From Alcanivorax sp. (GTDB taxonomy: Bacteria > Pseudomonadota > Gammaproteobacteria > Pseudomonadales > Alcanivoracaceae): a stretch of DNA of 64,000 nucleotides. The first letter of the stretch is position 1, and the number at the start of each line of letters is the position of its first letter. This document shows, one piece after another, positions 19,796 to 29,620 of this stretch. The notes under the pieces were generated by a model. The model made no database searches. It saw only the letters and a list, made by a program, of their open reading frames with translations, and had not been told where the DNA came from. The DNA lies in assembly GCA_022449455.1 (NCBI GenBank), contig JAKUPL010000008.1, forward strand, positions 1 to 64,000, read 5' to 3'. The translations under genes were made by a program, and so were the position numbers.

Positions 19796-22700
19796 CGCCC
19801 ACGGAAGGGCAAGGCCGGCGTTGGCGTACGCGCTCTCGCTACTGCTGATCTGGCAGCCGCTGCTGGCCGCCGCCGACGGCGTGACACCCACCGACGGCGC
19901 CGTGGATCGGGCCGCCAACGGCGTACCGGTGGTCAACATTCGCAACCCCAATGGCGCTGGCGTTTCGCACAACTTCTACCAGGACCTGAACGTCGACCGA
20001 CAGGGCCTGATCCTGAACAACGGGCGGGGGCTCAGCCAAACCGAACTGGCCGGTTACATCGAAGCCAATCCCAACCTGAAGAACGGATCGGCCCGCCTGA
20101 TTCTCAATGAAGTGGTTGGCGCCCATCCTTCCGCGCTGAACGGCTATCTGGAAGTGGGCGGCGCCCGCGCCGACGTGGTGATCGCCAATCCCAACGGCAT
20201 CACCTGCAACGGCTGCGGCTTTATCAATACCGACCACGCCACTCTGACCACCGGCCGCGCCCTGATGAACGCGGACGGCGCCCTGCGGGCCTTTGACGTG
20301 CAAGGGGGGCGTATTCACATCGGCGCGGACGGCGCCAATACCGGCAATGTGGATCGCTTCGATCTGATCGCCCGGTCGGTGTCGCTGGCCGGTGCCATCA
20401 ACGCCGATCAGCTCAATGTGATCGCCGGCCGACAGCGGGTGGACCGGCGGACTTTGGTCACGGAGGGTCTGGCCACGGAGAGCGCGGCAACGGAAAGCCA
20501 GACCGGGGACGGGGAGGCACCGGCCTTTGCCATTGAGGCCGCCGCCCTGGGCGGCATGTACGCCAATCGTATTCGGCTGATCGGTAACGAGAGTGGCGTG
20601 GGCGTGCGCCTGGACGCCCCGGTGGCGGCGCAGAACGGCGATCTGACGTTGAGCGCCAATGGCCGTCTCAGTTTCAGTCAGTTGAGCGCTTCGGAGTCGG
20701 TACAGCTGGCCGCCGCCGATGTGACCGCCAACGGCCATCTGGTGGCGGGAGATCGGATCGACGTGCAGGCCGACGCCTGGCGGGCCGTAACCGGCACCAC
20801 CTCCGCCGACGTGGTGGAGATGACACTGACTTCCGCGCGGCTGGAAGCGGACGCCGAGTGGGTGGGCGTGGACCGGCTGACGGTGAACACCGACCGTCTG
20901 GACAACGGCGGTGATCTGGCCGGCGGTGAGATCGTCCTGCGCGCCGGCGAACGGCTGGATAATCAGGGGACGGTGGTAGCGGGCGCTAATGCGCGCCTTG
21001 AGGCCGGCCATCTGAACAATCAGGGGACACTGGCCGCCAATGATGATCTGAACCTGACGGCGACCACCGTGCGTCAGGACGGCGCCGCCACTGCCGGTGG
21101 CCGGATGCGGATCGATACGGAGCGGCTGGAGAATACCGCCGGCGCGGAAACCGTCGCCGACGGCGCGCTGCGGGTCAGCGCCACCGAGGTCGACAATCGT
21201 GGCTTGATGCATGGCGGCGAACGGCTGGATATCGAGGCCGCCACGGTGATGCATCGGGAAGGGCGGCTGCAATCTTCCGGCGAGCTGCGCTTGAAGGCGG
21301 ACGCACTGGAAAACCGTGCCCTGGTCAGCGGTGCGGACAACGTAACCATTGAAACCGCCACTCTGGCTAACCGTGGAACCATCGTGGCCGAGCGGACACT
21401 GACGGTGGCCGTGGAGGACGACTTCGGCAACCGCGGCGATTTGCAGGGGCTGGAGGACGTTTCCGTCACCGCCGGTACCCTCGACAACCAAGGTAACCTG
21501 TTGGCCGTCGGCACCCTCCATGTGAGCACCGGGGGCCGCCTGGAGAACTCGGGCTCTGTGCAGGCGGAGGGTGCGTTGAGCGTGGACGCGGGCGACGTTC
21601 TGATCAACGACGGCGACATGCTCACCAACAGCGAGCTTAATGTGCGAAGCGGTGGCCTGCTACGGCAGTGGGGCCGCCTGGTGGCCGGCGCGGGCGCCCG
21701 GCTGGACGGCGCGGTTCTGATCAATGAAGGACTGATCAGCGTGCTGGATCAGCTGTTGTTGGAACACGCCGGGATCACTAATACGGGGACGTTGGAAGCC
21801 GGCGAGCGGCTGTCCGTTTCCGGGCAGGTCGAGCACCTGGAGAACACCGGTCTGTTGCAAACGGGGGGTGACATGCGGATCGCCGCCGCCGCCGTGAACA
21901 ACGAGGATGGCGGCACGATGAGCGCCGCCGGGCATCTGGTGATCGAGGAGGGGGAGCGGCTGAACAACCGCGGCCTGATCATGGCGCGTGGCGACCTGGC
22001 GTTGCGGGTTCGGGAATTGCTCAACGAGCGCGCCGACCACGCCGGCGCCGGGCAAGGCACGCTGGGGGCCGCCGGCGATGTGCTGTTTGAAGGCGAGCAC
22101 CTTCGCAACCGTGGCGGCGCGCTGATCGGCAGTGGTGGCGCCATGACGCTGCGGGTGGTCGATACCCTCGACAACGACCACGCCGATATCGTCGCCAACG
22201 GCGATCTGTTGATCGCGGCGGATGAGGCGTTGGCGAAGACCGGGCGGGTCAATAACCACTCCGGCACGATCACCACCCATGGCGGAAATCTGTCGATTTT
22301 CACCCGCTATCTGGACAACAGCCGCGAGGTGACGCTGGGCAGGAGCGAACCGCTCAGCGGCCTGGCGGCACTGGAAATGATGCTGGTGGGCCTGTCCAAG
22401 GACGACGTGGCGCTCAGCGAGGAAGACCGGATTTTTATTCACGACCCGGACCTTTCCACGGCGCTGGTGCGCTTCGCCAGCAATGGAGGGGCCCGTCACG
22501 CCTGGGTGGATTACTGGGTCGAACAATACACCGATTACATCAACGGTCAGATCGGAGGCCTGCTGAGCGAGGCGGATGTTCTGTTTATTCAGGAGACGCT
22601 GCGCGGCACGCGCGAGGACACCATGATCGGTACCCAGCCGCAGACCTTCTATTACGGCCCCAGCGAAGCGGACGATGCCACCGATAACCCGCTGGCGGAG

Positions 22701-25700
22701 AGCTTCTACGTGGTGGCCCGTGTCGCCCAACTGCTCAAGGAACGCGCGCCCCTGAAATATCAGCGCTTTCTGGCGCATACCCGCGCCAAACTGGAGAGCG
22801 AGGAGGGCGGTGGCCTGTATCTGCGTAACTTCACCTGCGGCACCCGGCGCGCCGACTGGGGTGATGGCGTCTCCTGTGACAACGGCAGCATCTCTTACTT
22901 CCGCTTTGGCGATGAACTCTACGACGACGTCATCGCTCCCGGCTCCGAGGCGGTGCAATCCGTGCTCTCCTCCGGCGGGGATCTGACGGTGGTCGCGGAC
23001 ACCCTGAACAACGCCTACAGCACGCTCGCCGCGGCGGGCGATATCCACCTGGAAGGGGGCCGCCTGATCAACAAGGCGCTGGAACTGAAGCGGCACGGCA
23101 GCCTCTACACCGGCCGTCGCGAATGGCACAACGCCAAGGATGCGCCGGCGCCCGGTGCCGGCATGGTCACCACCGACGTGCGCGACATCAGCGTTGGTCT
23201 GGGCGAGCAGGTGGCCAGCGTGATCAGTGCCGGCGGCGACCTGACGCTGGATTTCCAGGAGGAAGCCGGCAACTACACTGAGGAGCGCTACGATCAGGAG
23301 GTGGTATTCGACGACGGCGACTATGGCGACGGCGGGTCGGGCGAGCCCGGCGACGGCGGTGCCGGTGGCGACGGTCCGGCGCCGGTGGCCTGGGACCTGA
23401 GTGACGACAGCCGTGTCATCGATACCATCAACGCGGGTCTGCGCGACATTCTCGACCACCGCAGCAGCCTGTATACCGTGGTCGAGGCCGAGGATCATCC
23501 GTACCTGATCGAAACCAACCCGTTGTTCGCCACGCTGGATGGCTTTCTGGGCTCCGGCTATCTCCTTGATCGGCTGGAACTGGATCCGGACCGGACGTCA
23601 CGACGCCTGGGCGACAGCTACTACGAGACACAGCTGATTCGCGACGCGGTGCTGGCCGCCACCGGCCGCCGTTTTCTGGACGGCGATGTGGATTCCGACC
23701 AACAACAGTTTCAACGGTTGATGGACAACGCGCTGCTTGAAGCGGAGCGATTGGAACTGGCCGTGGGCGTGGCCCTCACCCCGGAGCAGATCGACGGTCT
23801 TCGCCAGGACATGGTGTGGATGGAGGAGCGGCAGGTGGACGGTCACGCGGTGTTGGTGCCGGTACTTTATCTGGCCCCGGGCAGCAGCCAGCTGACCCGC
23901 GAAGGTGCGGTGATCGCCGGCGACACCGTCAATGTGCGCGCCGGCGGCCTCGGCAACAGCGGCATCATCGCCGCCGCCAACGGCCTGAACCTCCAGGCCG
24001 GCAACCAGGGCGTGGTTAACCTGGAAGGCACTCTGCAGGCCGGCACCGGCCTGGCCATCGATTCCCGCGGCGATGTCAGGAACCAAAGCGGCACCGTCCG
24101 CGCCGGCCTGGTGTCGATTCGCAGCCAGGGCGACATCATCAATGAATCCTTCACCGAACAAGTGGTCACCGAGTGGGACCATGGCACCCACCGTCGTACC
24201 CGGCACGGCGACGCCGGTCTTATCCAGGCCGCCGACATCGTGGCGCTGGACGCGGGCGGCGACATCGCCGTCATCGGCAGCCGCGTGCAGGGCGGTACCG
24301 TGGGGCTCAACGCGGGCGGTGACGTACGCATCGAAAGCCAGACGCTGGAACGGGGCTTCGACGGGCAGGCCAACGGCGGCCGCTACCAGACCCGCACCAC
24401 TACGCAAGTCGCCAGCCAGGTGGACGCCACCGGCGACCTGCTGATCACCGCCGGCCGCAACATCGGCATCACCGCTTCCGACGTCAGTGTCGGAGGCAAC
24501 GCCGCCCTCGCCGCCGGTGGCGACGTCATCATCCAGTCCGCCGCCGACCGGGACTACGAAAACTACCACCGCCAAACCCGCCACGAAGAAAAGCAATACA
24601 CCCACGACACCGTCCGCCAACGCAAAACCTCCGTCAGCGCCGGAGGCACGCTCACCGTCGATGCCGGCGGCGACCTGCTGGTGGCCGGCAGTGATCTCGC
24701 CAGCGGCGACGATATGCACCTGGCGGCGGGCGGCGGCATCGCCTTTCTCGCCACCCGCGACAGCGAATACCATCTGGCCAAAAGTGAAAAGGACGGCGAC
24801 TACGGCGCCCACAGCATGCGCCGGGACGAAGTGACCCGCATCGACCATGTCACCAGCACCGCCACCGCCGGCGGCGACCTCACTCTGACCAGCGGCGGCG
24901 ACCAGCTCTACCAGGCCGCCCGCCTGGAAAGCGGTGGTGACACCACCCTGCGCGGTGGCGGTCGTATTACCTTCGAGGCGGTCAAGGATCTGGTGCAGGA
25001 AAGTCATGAGAAGAGCCAGGGCGACCTGGCCTGGCAGAAAATGGAAGGCCACGGCTTCACCGACGAAACCCTGCGCCAGACCGAAATCGCCGCCGCGGGC
25101 AACCTGGCCATCGACGCCGCCGAAGGCCTGCACATCGACGTCAAAAAGGTCGACCAGCAAACCGTCGAACGGATGATCGACGGCATGGCCGCCGAAAACC
25201 CGGATCTGGCCTGGATGAAGGACGCCTACGAACGCGGTGACGTGGACTGGCGCCAGGTCCGCGAACTCCACGACAGCTGGGAATACAGCAGCCAGGGCAT
25301 GGGCCCCGCCGCCGCCCTGGCGGTGACCATCGTGGTTGCGGCCGCCACCGCTGGCGCGGCCAGCGCGGCGGTAGGCGGCATGGCCGGTGCCACCGCCGGA
25401 TCCGGCACCGCCATGGCGGCCGCCGGTACCGGCGTGGCTGCCGGTTGGGGCAATGCTGCCGCCACCGCCATGCTGGTCGGAGCCGCCAGTACCGCCACGA
25501 CCAGCACCATCAACAACGGCGGTGATCTGGGCGCCACCCTGGACACCCTGGGCAGCGGCGACACCCTGCGCGGCCTGGCCGTTGGCGGCCTCACCGCCGG
25601 GCTCACCAGCGGACTGCTCGATCCGGCCTTCGACAATATGGACTTCGGCAAAGCCACCGGTATCCAAAGTGATCCGATCAATGCCATTACCCGTGGCTTC

Positions 25701-27113
25701 GATCTGGGCACTGCCCAGGGCGCCCTGGGCTTCGCGGCGCACAGCGCCGGGCAAGGCCTGATCAACGCTGGTGCCACCGCCGCCATCCAGGGCGGCAGCT
25801 TCCAGGATCACCTGATTGGTAATTTGGAAAGCCAGGGCAATAACGTGCTTTCCGCTTTGGCGTTCAATCAGGTGGGGTCCCTGGCTGACCGTCTCGCGGA
25901 AGGTGCCGGGACAGGCGGCGATGCGCTTGGCTTTGACCTGTTTGTGGAGGGTGGTCTGGGCCGCACCGGACTCCATGCCCTGACTGGAGGCGCCGTTACC
26001 GGGCTCACTCAGGGCGACTTCGCCAGCGGCGCCGCCGGCGCCGGCGCCAACCAGCTCTTTTCCGGTTCCCTGGATACTCTCTCCAACGGAAACGCGGCGC
26101 GCACCGCGGCGGCGCAACTGGCGGGCCTGGGTGGTGCCGCGCTGGCGGGCGGTGACGTGGAAGCCGGCGCCTGGGTCGCCAAGCAGGCGGACACCTACAA
26201 TCGGCAACTGCACAAGGCGGAGTTGAAGTTAATCGCCGATCACTACCAGGAGTACGCCGAAGAGCAGGGCATATCCGAGGAGCAGGCCCTAAAAGAGTTG
26301 CTCTACCAGGCACAGACTCAGGTTGACCAAGCCTATGCCGAGGACGCGGGCCAACAGACTCTGGCGACCCTCCGCGACTACGACCAACCGGCGGCCGAGG
26401 ATTTCCTGGCTGGGCTTACGGATGGCTCCAGCTCCGTTGTTCACGACGATGGCGAGACGACGGCTGCGTTCGAAGCCACACCGGATCAGTACAAGGACAG
26501 TTACGTCAACGGTACCCATCTGCACGACATTGAAGATGGCGGCTACGGAGAGCTGTTGTTTGGCTATGGGAACCCGGTTCTGGTCAATATGGGACTCGAC
26601 ACTGGCGCAGGAAATTATGGGTCTGTAGTCGATGCGGCGCGGAGCAAGGCTGAAAATGCGATGATGCTGCAGGGTGCAAGCGTAGTAGGCGCTGCACTAT
26701 TAGCTCCGGTGGCTGTTGGTGCTTATGAAACTGCCGTGGTGCAAGGGCCGTTCTGGAGCGGCGTCGGTGCCCATGTTGGAGCAAGGGCTAGTCAGAAAGT
26801 CGCGGCAAGCGCTCTAACACGTAGTTATATGGCACGTGAGTCTGCGAGAAAAACCATCACCAAGATTAGTATTTCGGGAACAGAAATGCTTTATGGTACA
26901 GGGTCTTTGGCTGTTGACTATACAGGTACCATGGGCCTGTTTGGCTTCGTCACTGGCGCGATGGATGTTATGCCGTATGGGGCGCCGGCTTATGTTCCAG
27001 AAGGGCTGCCCGCCCATCCCGCCTTTATTCCCTTTCAAGAGGGACAGGCGGCAGGTGCGGCATTGAAAGATAGCTTTATAATTATGCGCGATGCTTTTGA
27101 GAGTCGACAATGA
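19755..27113 (+). CDS. TpsA/CdiA-like filamentous haemagglutinin exoprotein
   Basis: A 2452-residue secreted protein. It has an extended signal peptide (to about 40), a TPS secretion domain (about 45-280, with NPNGITCNGCGFINTDHATL), and long FHA-type repeats such as LENTAGAETVADGALRVSA (about 300-880). A non-repetitive block (about 890-1070) is followed by more repeats (to about 1820). A DUF637-like Ala/Gly-rich region lies at about 1850-2080. A charged linker, NRQLHKAELKLIADHYQEYA, lies near 2150. The last ~180 residues fall in GC content and have two hydrophobic segments. This layout matches contact-dependent inhibition proteins with a variable C-terminal toxin. I see no VENN motif, and I do not recognise the C-terminal domain. 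Confidence 0.88.
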   Translation: MNTQPWQVCTFSSDAHGRARPALAYALSLLLIWQPLLAAADGVTPTDGAVDRAANGVPVVNIRNPNGAGVSHNFYQDLNVDRQGLILNNGRGLSQTELAGYIEANPNLKNGSARLILNEVVGAHPSALNGYLEVGGARADVVIANPNGITCNGCGFINTDHATLTTGRALMNADGALRAFDVQGGRIHIGADGANTGNVDRFDLIARSVSLAGAINADQLNVIAGRQRVDRRTLVTEGLATESAATESQTGDGEAPAFAIEAAALGGMYANRIRLIGNESGVGVRLDAPVAAQNGDLTLSANGRLSFSQLSASESVQLAAADVTANGHLVAGDRIDVQADAWRAVTGTTSADVVEMTLTSARLEADAEWVGVDRLTVNTDRLDNGGDLAGGEIVLRAGERLDNQGTVVAGANARLEAGHLNNQGTLAANDDLNLTATTVRQDGAATAGGRMRIDTERLENTAGAETVADGALRVSATEVDNRGLMHGGERLDIEAATVMHREGRLQSSGELRLKADALENRALVSGADNVTIETATLANRGTIVAERTLTVAVEDDFGNRGDLQGLEDVSVTAGTLDNQGNLLAVGTLHVSTGGRLENSGSVQAEGALSVDAGDVLINDGDMLTNSELNVRSGGLLRQWGRLVAGAGARLDGAVLINEGLISVLDQLLLEHAGITNTGTLEAGERLSVSGQVEHLENTGLLQTGGDMRIAAAAVNNEDGGTMSAAGHLVIEEGERLNNRGLIMARGDLALRVRELLNERADHAGAGQGTLGAAGDVLFEGEHLRNRGGALIGSGGAMTLRVVDTLDNDHADIVANGDLLIAADEALAKTGRVNNHSGTITTHGGNLSIFTRYLDNSREVTLGRSEPLSGLAALEMMLVGLSKDDVALSEEDRIFIHDPDLSTALVRFASNGGARHAWVDYWVEQYTDYINGQIGGLLSEADVLFIQETLRGTREDTMIGTQPQTFYYGPSEADDATDNPLAESFYVVARVAQLLKERAPLKYQRFLAHTRAKLESEEGGGLYLRNFTCGTRRADWGDGVSCDNGSISYFRFGDELYDDVIAPGSEAVQSVLSSGGDLTVVADTLNNAYSTLAAAGDIHLEGGRLINKALELKRHGSLYTGRREWHNAKDAPAPGAGMVTTDVRDISVGLGEQVASVISAGGDLTLDFQEEAGNYTEERYDQEVVFDDGDYGDGGSGEPGDGGAGGDGPAPVAWDLSDDSRVIDTINAGLRDILDHRSSLYTVVEAEDHPYLIETNPLFATLDGFLGSGYLLDRLELDPDRTSRRLGDSYYETQLIRDAVLAATGRRFLDGDVDSDQQQFQRLMDNALLEAERLELAVGVALTPEQIDGLRQDMVWMEERQVDGHAVLVPVLYLAPGSSQLTREGAVIAGDTVNVRAGGLGNSGIIAAANGLNLQAGNQGVVNLEGTLQAGTGLAIDSRGDVRNQSGTVRAGLVSIRSQGDIINESFTEQVVTEWDHGTHRRTRHGDAGLIQAADIVALDAGGDIAVIGSRVQGGTVGLNAGGDVRIESQTLERGFDGQANGGRYQTRTTTQVASQVDATGDLLITAGRNIGITASDVSVGGNAALAAGGDVIIQSAADRDYENYHRQTRHEEKQYTHDTVRQRKTSVSAGGTLTVDAGGDLLVAGSDLASGDDMHLAAGGGIAFLATRDSEYHLAKSEKDGDYGAHSMRRDEVTRIDHVTSTATAGGDLTLTSGGDQLYQAARLESGGDTTLRGGGRITFEAVKDLVQESHEKSQGDLAWQKMEGHGFTDETLRQTEIAAAGNLAIDAAEGLHIDVKKVDQQTVERMIDGMAAENPDLAWMKDAYERGDVDWRQVRELHDSWEYSSQGMGPAAALAVTIVVAAATAGAASAAVGGMAGATAGSGTAMAAAGTGVAAGWGNAAATAMLVGAASTATTSTINNGGDLGATLDTLGSGDTLRGLAVGGLTAGLTSGLLDPAFDNMDFGKATGIQSDPINAITRGFDLGTAQGALGFAAHSAGQGLINAGATAAIQGGSFQDHLIGNLESQGNNVLSALAFNQVGSLADRLAEGAGTGGDALGFDLFVEGGLGRTGLHALTGGAVTGLTQGDFASGAAGAGANQLFSGSLDTLSNGNAARTAAAQLAGLGGAALAGGDVEAGAWVAKQADTYNRQLHKAELKLIADHYQEYAEEQGISEEQALKELLYQAQTQVDQAYAEDAGQQTLATLRDYDQPAAEDFLAGLTDGSSSVVHDDGETTAAFEATPDQYKDSYVNGTHLHDIEDGGYGELLFGYGNPVLVNMGLDTGAGNYGSVVDAARSKAENAMMLQGASVVGAALLAPVAVGAYETAVVQGPFWSGVGAHVGARASQKVAASALTRSYMARESARKTITKISISGTEMLYGTGSLAVDYTGTMGLFGFVTGAMDVMPYGAPAYVPEGLPAHPAFIPFQEGQAAGAALKDSFIIMRDAFESRQ

Positions 27114-27409
27114 AGTATGTGGATGCTTTTTATATTTTTTTGATCGCTTCTATTTTTACTTCTTTGCTTGTTAAAAGATTGATGGCCATAAAAATTTTTA
27201 ATTCAAATGTGGCTGCATTCTCGTTCTCCATAGCGGTGGGGGCGCTTTGGTTGTCGGCCGTTCCGGTTTTTTCAGAAGGTCTAATGATGAATAAAGATGG
27301 CAAGGTTGTGGATCCAATGATTTTTCCAAAGATGAGTTTGGGGCTGTTTGTGTTTGGCCTATGGCTCGCTGTGATCGTCGAAAGGTTTCACAGAAAAGAC
27401 AAAGGTTAG
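27110..27409 (+). CDS. Small membrane protein, candidate immunity protein of the CdiA-like system
   Basis: A 99-residue protein with three probable transmembrane segments (about 5-22, 33-54 and 75-91) and a basic tail, ERFHRKDKG. The ATG overlaps the stop of the exoprotein gene (ATGA), so the two are probably coupled. Base composition is very unlike the neighbours: only 15 of 60 bases at 27121-27180 are G or C. Small, AT-rich, horizontally variable genes directly after cdiA usually encode immunity proteins. A membrane location would fit a toxin acting at the inner membrane. No family recognised; the role is inferred from position. Confidence 0.65.
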   Translation: MKYVDAFYIFLIASIFTSLLVKRLMAIKIFNSNVAAFSFSIAVGALWLSAVPVFSEGLMMNKDGKVVDPMIFPKMSLGLFVFGLWLAVIVERFHRKDKG

Positions 27410-27503
27410 CTCGGCAGCGGGGGGTAGTGGTCAACGTGATCTGTGTGGCCGCTGGAGTCTCGCGAGGTTTCGCCTGATAAGGCTGTTGTACCCGTTATCG
27501 AAA

Positions 27504-27527
27504 GGCCCCGCTTTTGCGGGGCCTTTT
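27504..27527. terminator. Bidirectional intrinsic terminator
   Basis: A perfect 8-bp stem GGCCCCGC/GCGGGGCC with a TTTT loop, followed by TTTT and preceded by AAA. It lies between the candidate immunity gene (plus strand) and slt (minus strand, stop at 27533), so it can end transcripts from both sides. Confidence 0.9.
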
Positions 27528-27532
27528 CCGTT

Positions 27533-29485
27533 CTAGTCCTCGATCATCGCCAGTGAGTAGGGGGTGCCGCTTTCCGCCGGCAGGAGCAGCATGGCGGTGC
27601 GGTTTTCCGGGTTGCCGTGGAGGCCCTCGAAGAGCACGCGGTAGGTGAGCACCGCCTGAACGTAGTCGCGGGTTTCGCGGAACGGGATGGATTCGATCCA
27701 GACGTCCACAGGGACCGCCTCGTCTTCCTCGGCCAGCCATTGGGTGATGCGGCCGGGGCCGGCGTTGTAGGCGGCCAGGGCGAGCAGGCGGTTGCCGTTG
27801 AAGCGGTCGAGCAGGTCGCCCAGGTAGCGGGTGCCCAGTTCGATGTTGGTGGCCGGGTCGAGGACCTGCCGTTCGGCGGGGACGCCCTGGCCGGCTTCGC
27901 GGGACACCTTGGCGGCGGTGCCGGGCATCAGCTGCATCAGGCCCAGGGCGCCCACCGGGGAGCGGGCGTTGGGGTAGAAGGCGCTTTCCCGGCGGGCGAT
28001 GGCCATGGCCAGCCAGGGATCAAGCCGGTGGCGACGGCCGGCTTCCTGGAAACGCTGTTGGTGGGCCGCCGGAAAGCGCCAGGCGAGCACATCCCAGGCG
28101 CGCGCCTGGATCGAGGCCTGCACGGTCAGGTCGTACCAGCCGGCGTCCAGGGCGTATTGGGCGAGCTGGCGCTGGCGGGTTTCGTTGCTGTGCCACATCA
28201 GCCAGTTCCATTCGCTCCAGGCCAGGCCCGGTTCGTCCTGCTCGCGCAGCAGCTGGATGCGGGCCAGGGCGGGCAGGTCGGGCAGTGTCTGGTCGCCGGT
28301 GGGCACGGCGTTGCCGAAGCGGTAGGGCTCGCCGATGCGGTCGGCGGCCAGGAACCCGTAGAAGTTACGTTGCGCGGCGGCCTGCTGCCACAGGCTGTGG
28401 GCGCGCTGGTCGTCGCCGTTCTCCTCGGCGGCGCGCCCGGCCCAGTACAGCCAGCGGCTGTCCTTGCGTTCCGCCTCGGGCAGCAGCGCGATCCAGTCCG
28501 GCAGCTCGTCCCATTCCTGCTCGATCACCGCGCGCCGGGCGCGTTGATCCACCAGACTGTCGCCGCCGTGGTCGCGCAGCCAGTCGTCGAGCCAGTCACG
28601 GTTGTCCTCGATGCCGCGGATGGTGGAGTACCAGGCGATGCGCTGGCCGGACCGCTCGACCAGGGCGGCATCGGTGAAGCCGAGGTCGCCCAGATCGTCC
28701 TCGAACCATTCCCGGGCGGTGACCGTGTCGGTGTAGGCGAGCCGGCGGAAGCCGGCGGCCAGCAGCACCTGTCGCTGGTCGTCGGGCAGGCTCTTTGGAA
28801 TCCCGGTGAGCTGTTCCGGGTCGCCGTACAGGTCCAGCAGCCAGTCGGCGGCGGTGCCGTAGGGCTGGTCGTCGAGCATCGGACGCAGGTAGCGCATCAG
28901 GCCGGGGCCGCGTTCGTAGAACGCCAGCTCCATGCGCTGCCAGATTTCCGCCTGACCGATCACGCCTCGGTCGCGGGCGGCATTGAAGATGGCGTCGCAG
29001 GCGGAGGGGCGCGAGTTGCCGGACAGCCACAGCTCCCGGGCCCGGTTCAGGGCCTGGTCGTTGCCGGCTTGCCACTGGGCGCGCCAATACAGGCAGTTCA
29101 ATTCCAGGGAACGGGGCGGGTCGTCGTAGACGGCGCGGGCGGCGTCCCAGCGGTTATCGCGGGCGTAGGCCACCAGGGCCAGCTGACGGATGTCGTTGGG
29201 CAACGGTGAATTCGGGTACCGCCGCGCGTAGTCGGCGATACGGTCCGGGTTGAGATCCGGGAGAGCGGCGCGCAGGCGGTGAAAGTCCAGATAGGCCTGC
29301 AGCGGGTGATCGTCACCCAGACGTGCCTGGGCGCGGCTCAGGCCTTCCCAGTCGTCGTTGCGGGCGGCGTGCAGCGCCTCTTGAAAAGGGGTGTCGGCGG
29401 CCAGCGCCGGGAACGACGAGACGCTGGCGAGCATCACCAGTGCCAGAACTGCGGAACGGACCATCCTTTGCCTCCACGACTGCAT
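27533..29485 (-). CDS. slt: Soluble lytic murein transglycosylase
   Basis: A periplasmic enzyme that cleaves peptidoglycan to 1,6-anhydromuropeptides. The 650 residues have a signal peptide (about 1-30, ending FPALAADT), a helical U-shaped superhelix (about 35-440) and a C-terminal lysozyme-like domain (about 480-620). The catalytic Glu500 is in IARRESAFYPNARSPVG; GLMQLMPGTA and ALAAYNAGPGR are the family signatures. The length is near E. coli Slt70 (645). It is transcribed alone, ending at the bidirectional terminator. Confidence 0.95.
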   Translation of the reverse strand: MQSWRQRMVRSAVLALVMLASVSSFPALAADTPFQEALHAARNDDWEGLSRAQARLGDDHPLQAYLDFHRLRAALPDLNPDRIADYARRYPNSPLPNDIRQLALVAYARDNRWDAARAVYDDPPRSLELNCLYWRAQWQAGNDQALNRARELWLSGNSRPSACDAIFNAARDRGVIGQAEIWQRMELAFYERGPGLMRYLRPMLDDQPYGTAADWLLDLYGDPEQLTGIPKSLPDDQRQVLLAAGFRRLAYTDTVTAREWFEDDLGDLGFTDAALVERSGQRIAWYSTIRGIEDNRDWLDDWLRDHGGDSLVDQRARRAVIEQEWDELPDWIALLPEAERKDSRWLYWAGRAAEENGDDQRAHSLWQQAAAQRNFYGFLAADRIGEPYRFGNAVPTGDQTLPDLPALARIQLLREQDEPGLAWSEWNWLMWHSNETRQRQLAQYALDAGWYDLTVQASIQARAWDVLAWRFPAAHQQRFQEAGRRHRLDPWLAMAIARRESAFYPNARSPVGALGLMQLMPGTAAKVSREAGQGVPAERQVLDPATNIELGTRYLGDLLDRFNGNRLLALAAYNAGPGRITQWLAEEDEAVPVDVWIESIPFRETRDYVQAVLTYRVLFEGLHGNPENRTAMLLLPAESGTPYSLAMIED

Positions 29486-29586
29486 CTAACCGCCCCATTC
29501 TAGCCACGGGGCGGGGTGTTCCGCGTCGTCTTTATGTAAAACTTCGCCGCCACGGCCTGGAAATGGGTATCGCCGATGGGTTCCTT

Positions 29587-29592
29587 TATACT
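29587..29592 (+). promoter_or_regulatory. Possible -10 element for rsmC
   Basis: TATACT lies 28 bases before the rsmC ATG. The region 17 bases upstream (TGGGTA at 29564-29569) is only a weak -35. It is in the 135-base gap between divergent slt and rsmC. Confidence 0.3.
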
Positions 29593-29620
29593 GCCCGGCT
29601 TGATCGCGTTAGAGACCTTT

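Noticed and set aside
23598..26213. An 871-codon minus-strand open frame, and others at 19839-21521 and 21660-23498
   Set aside because: They are antisense to the GC-rich repeats of the exoprotein gene and have a Gly/Ala/Val-rich composition with no recognisable domain.
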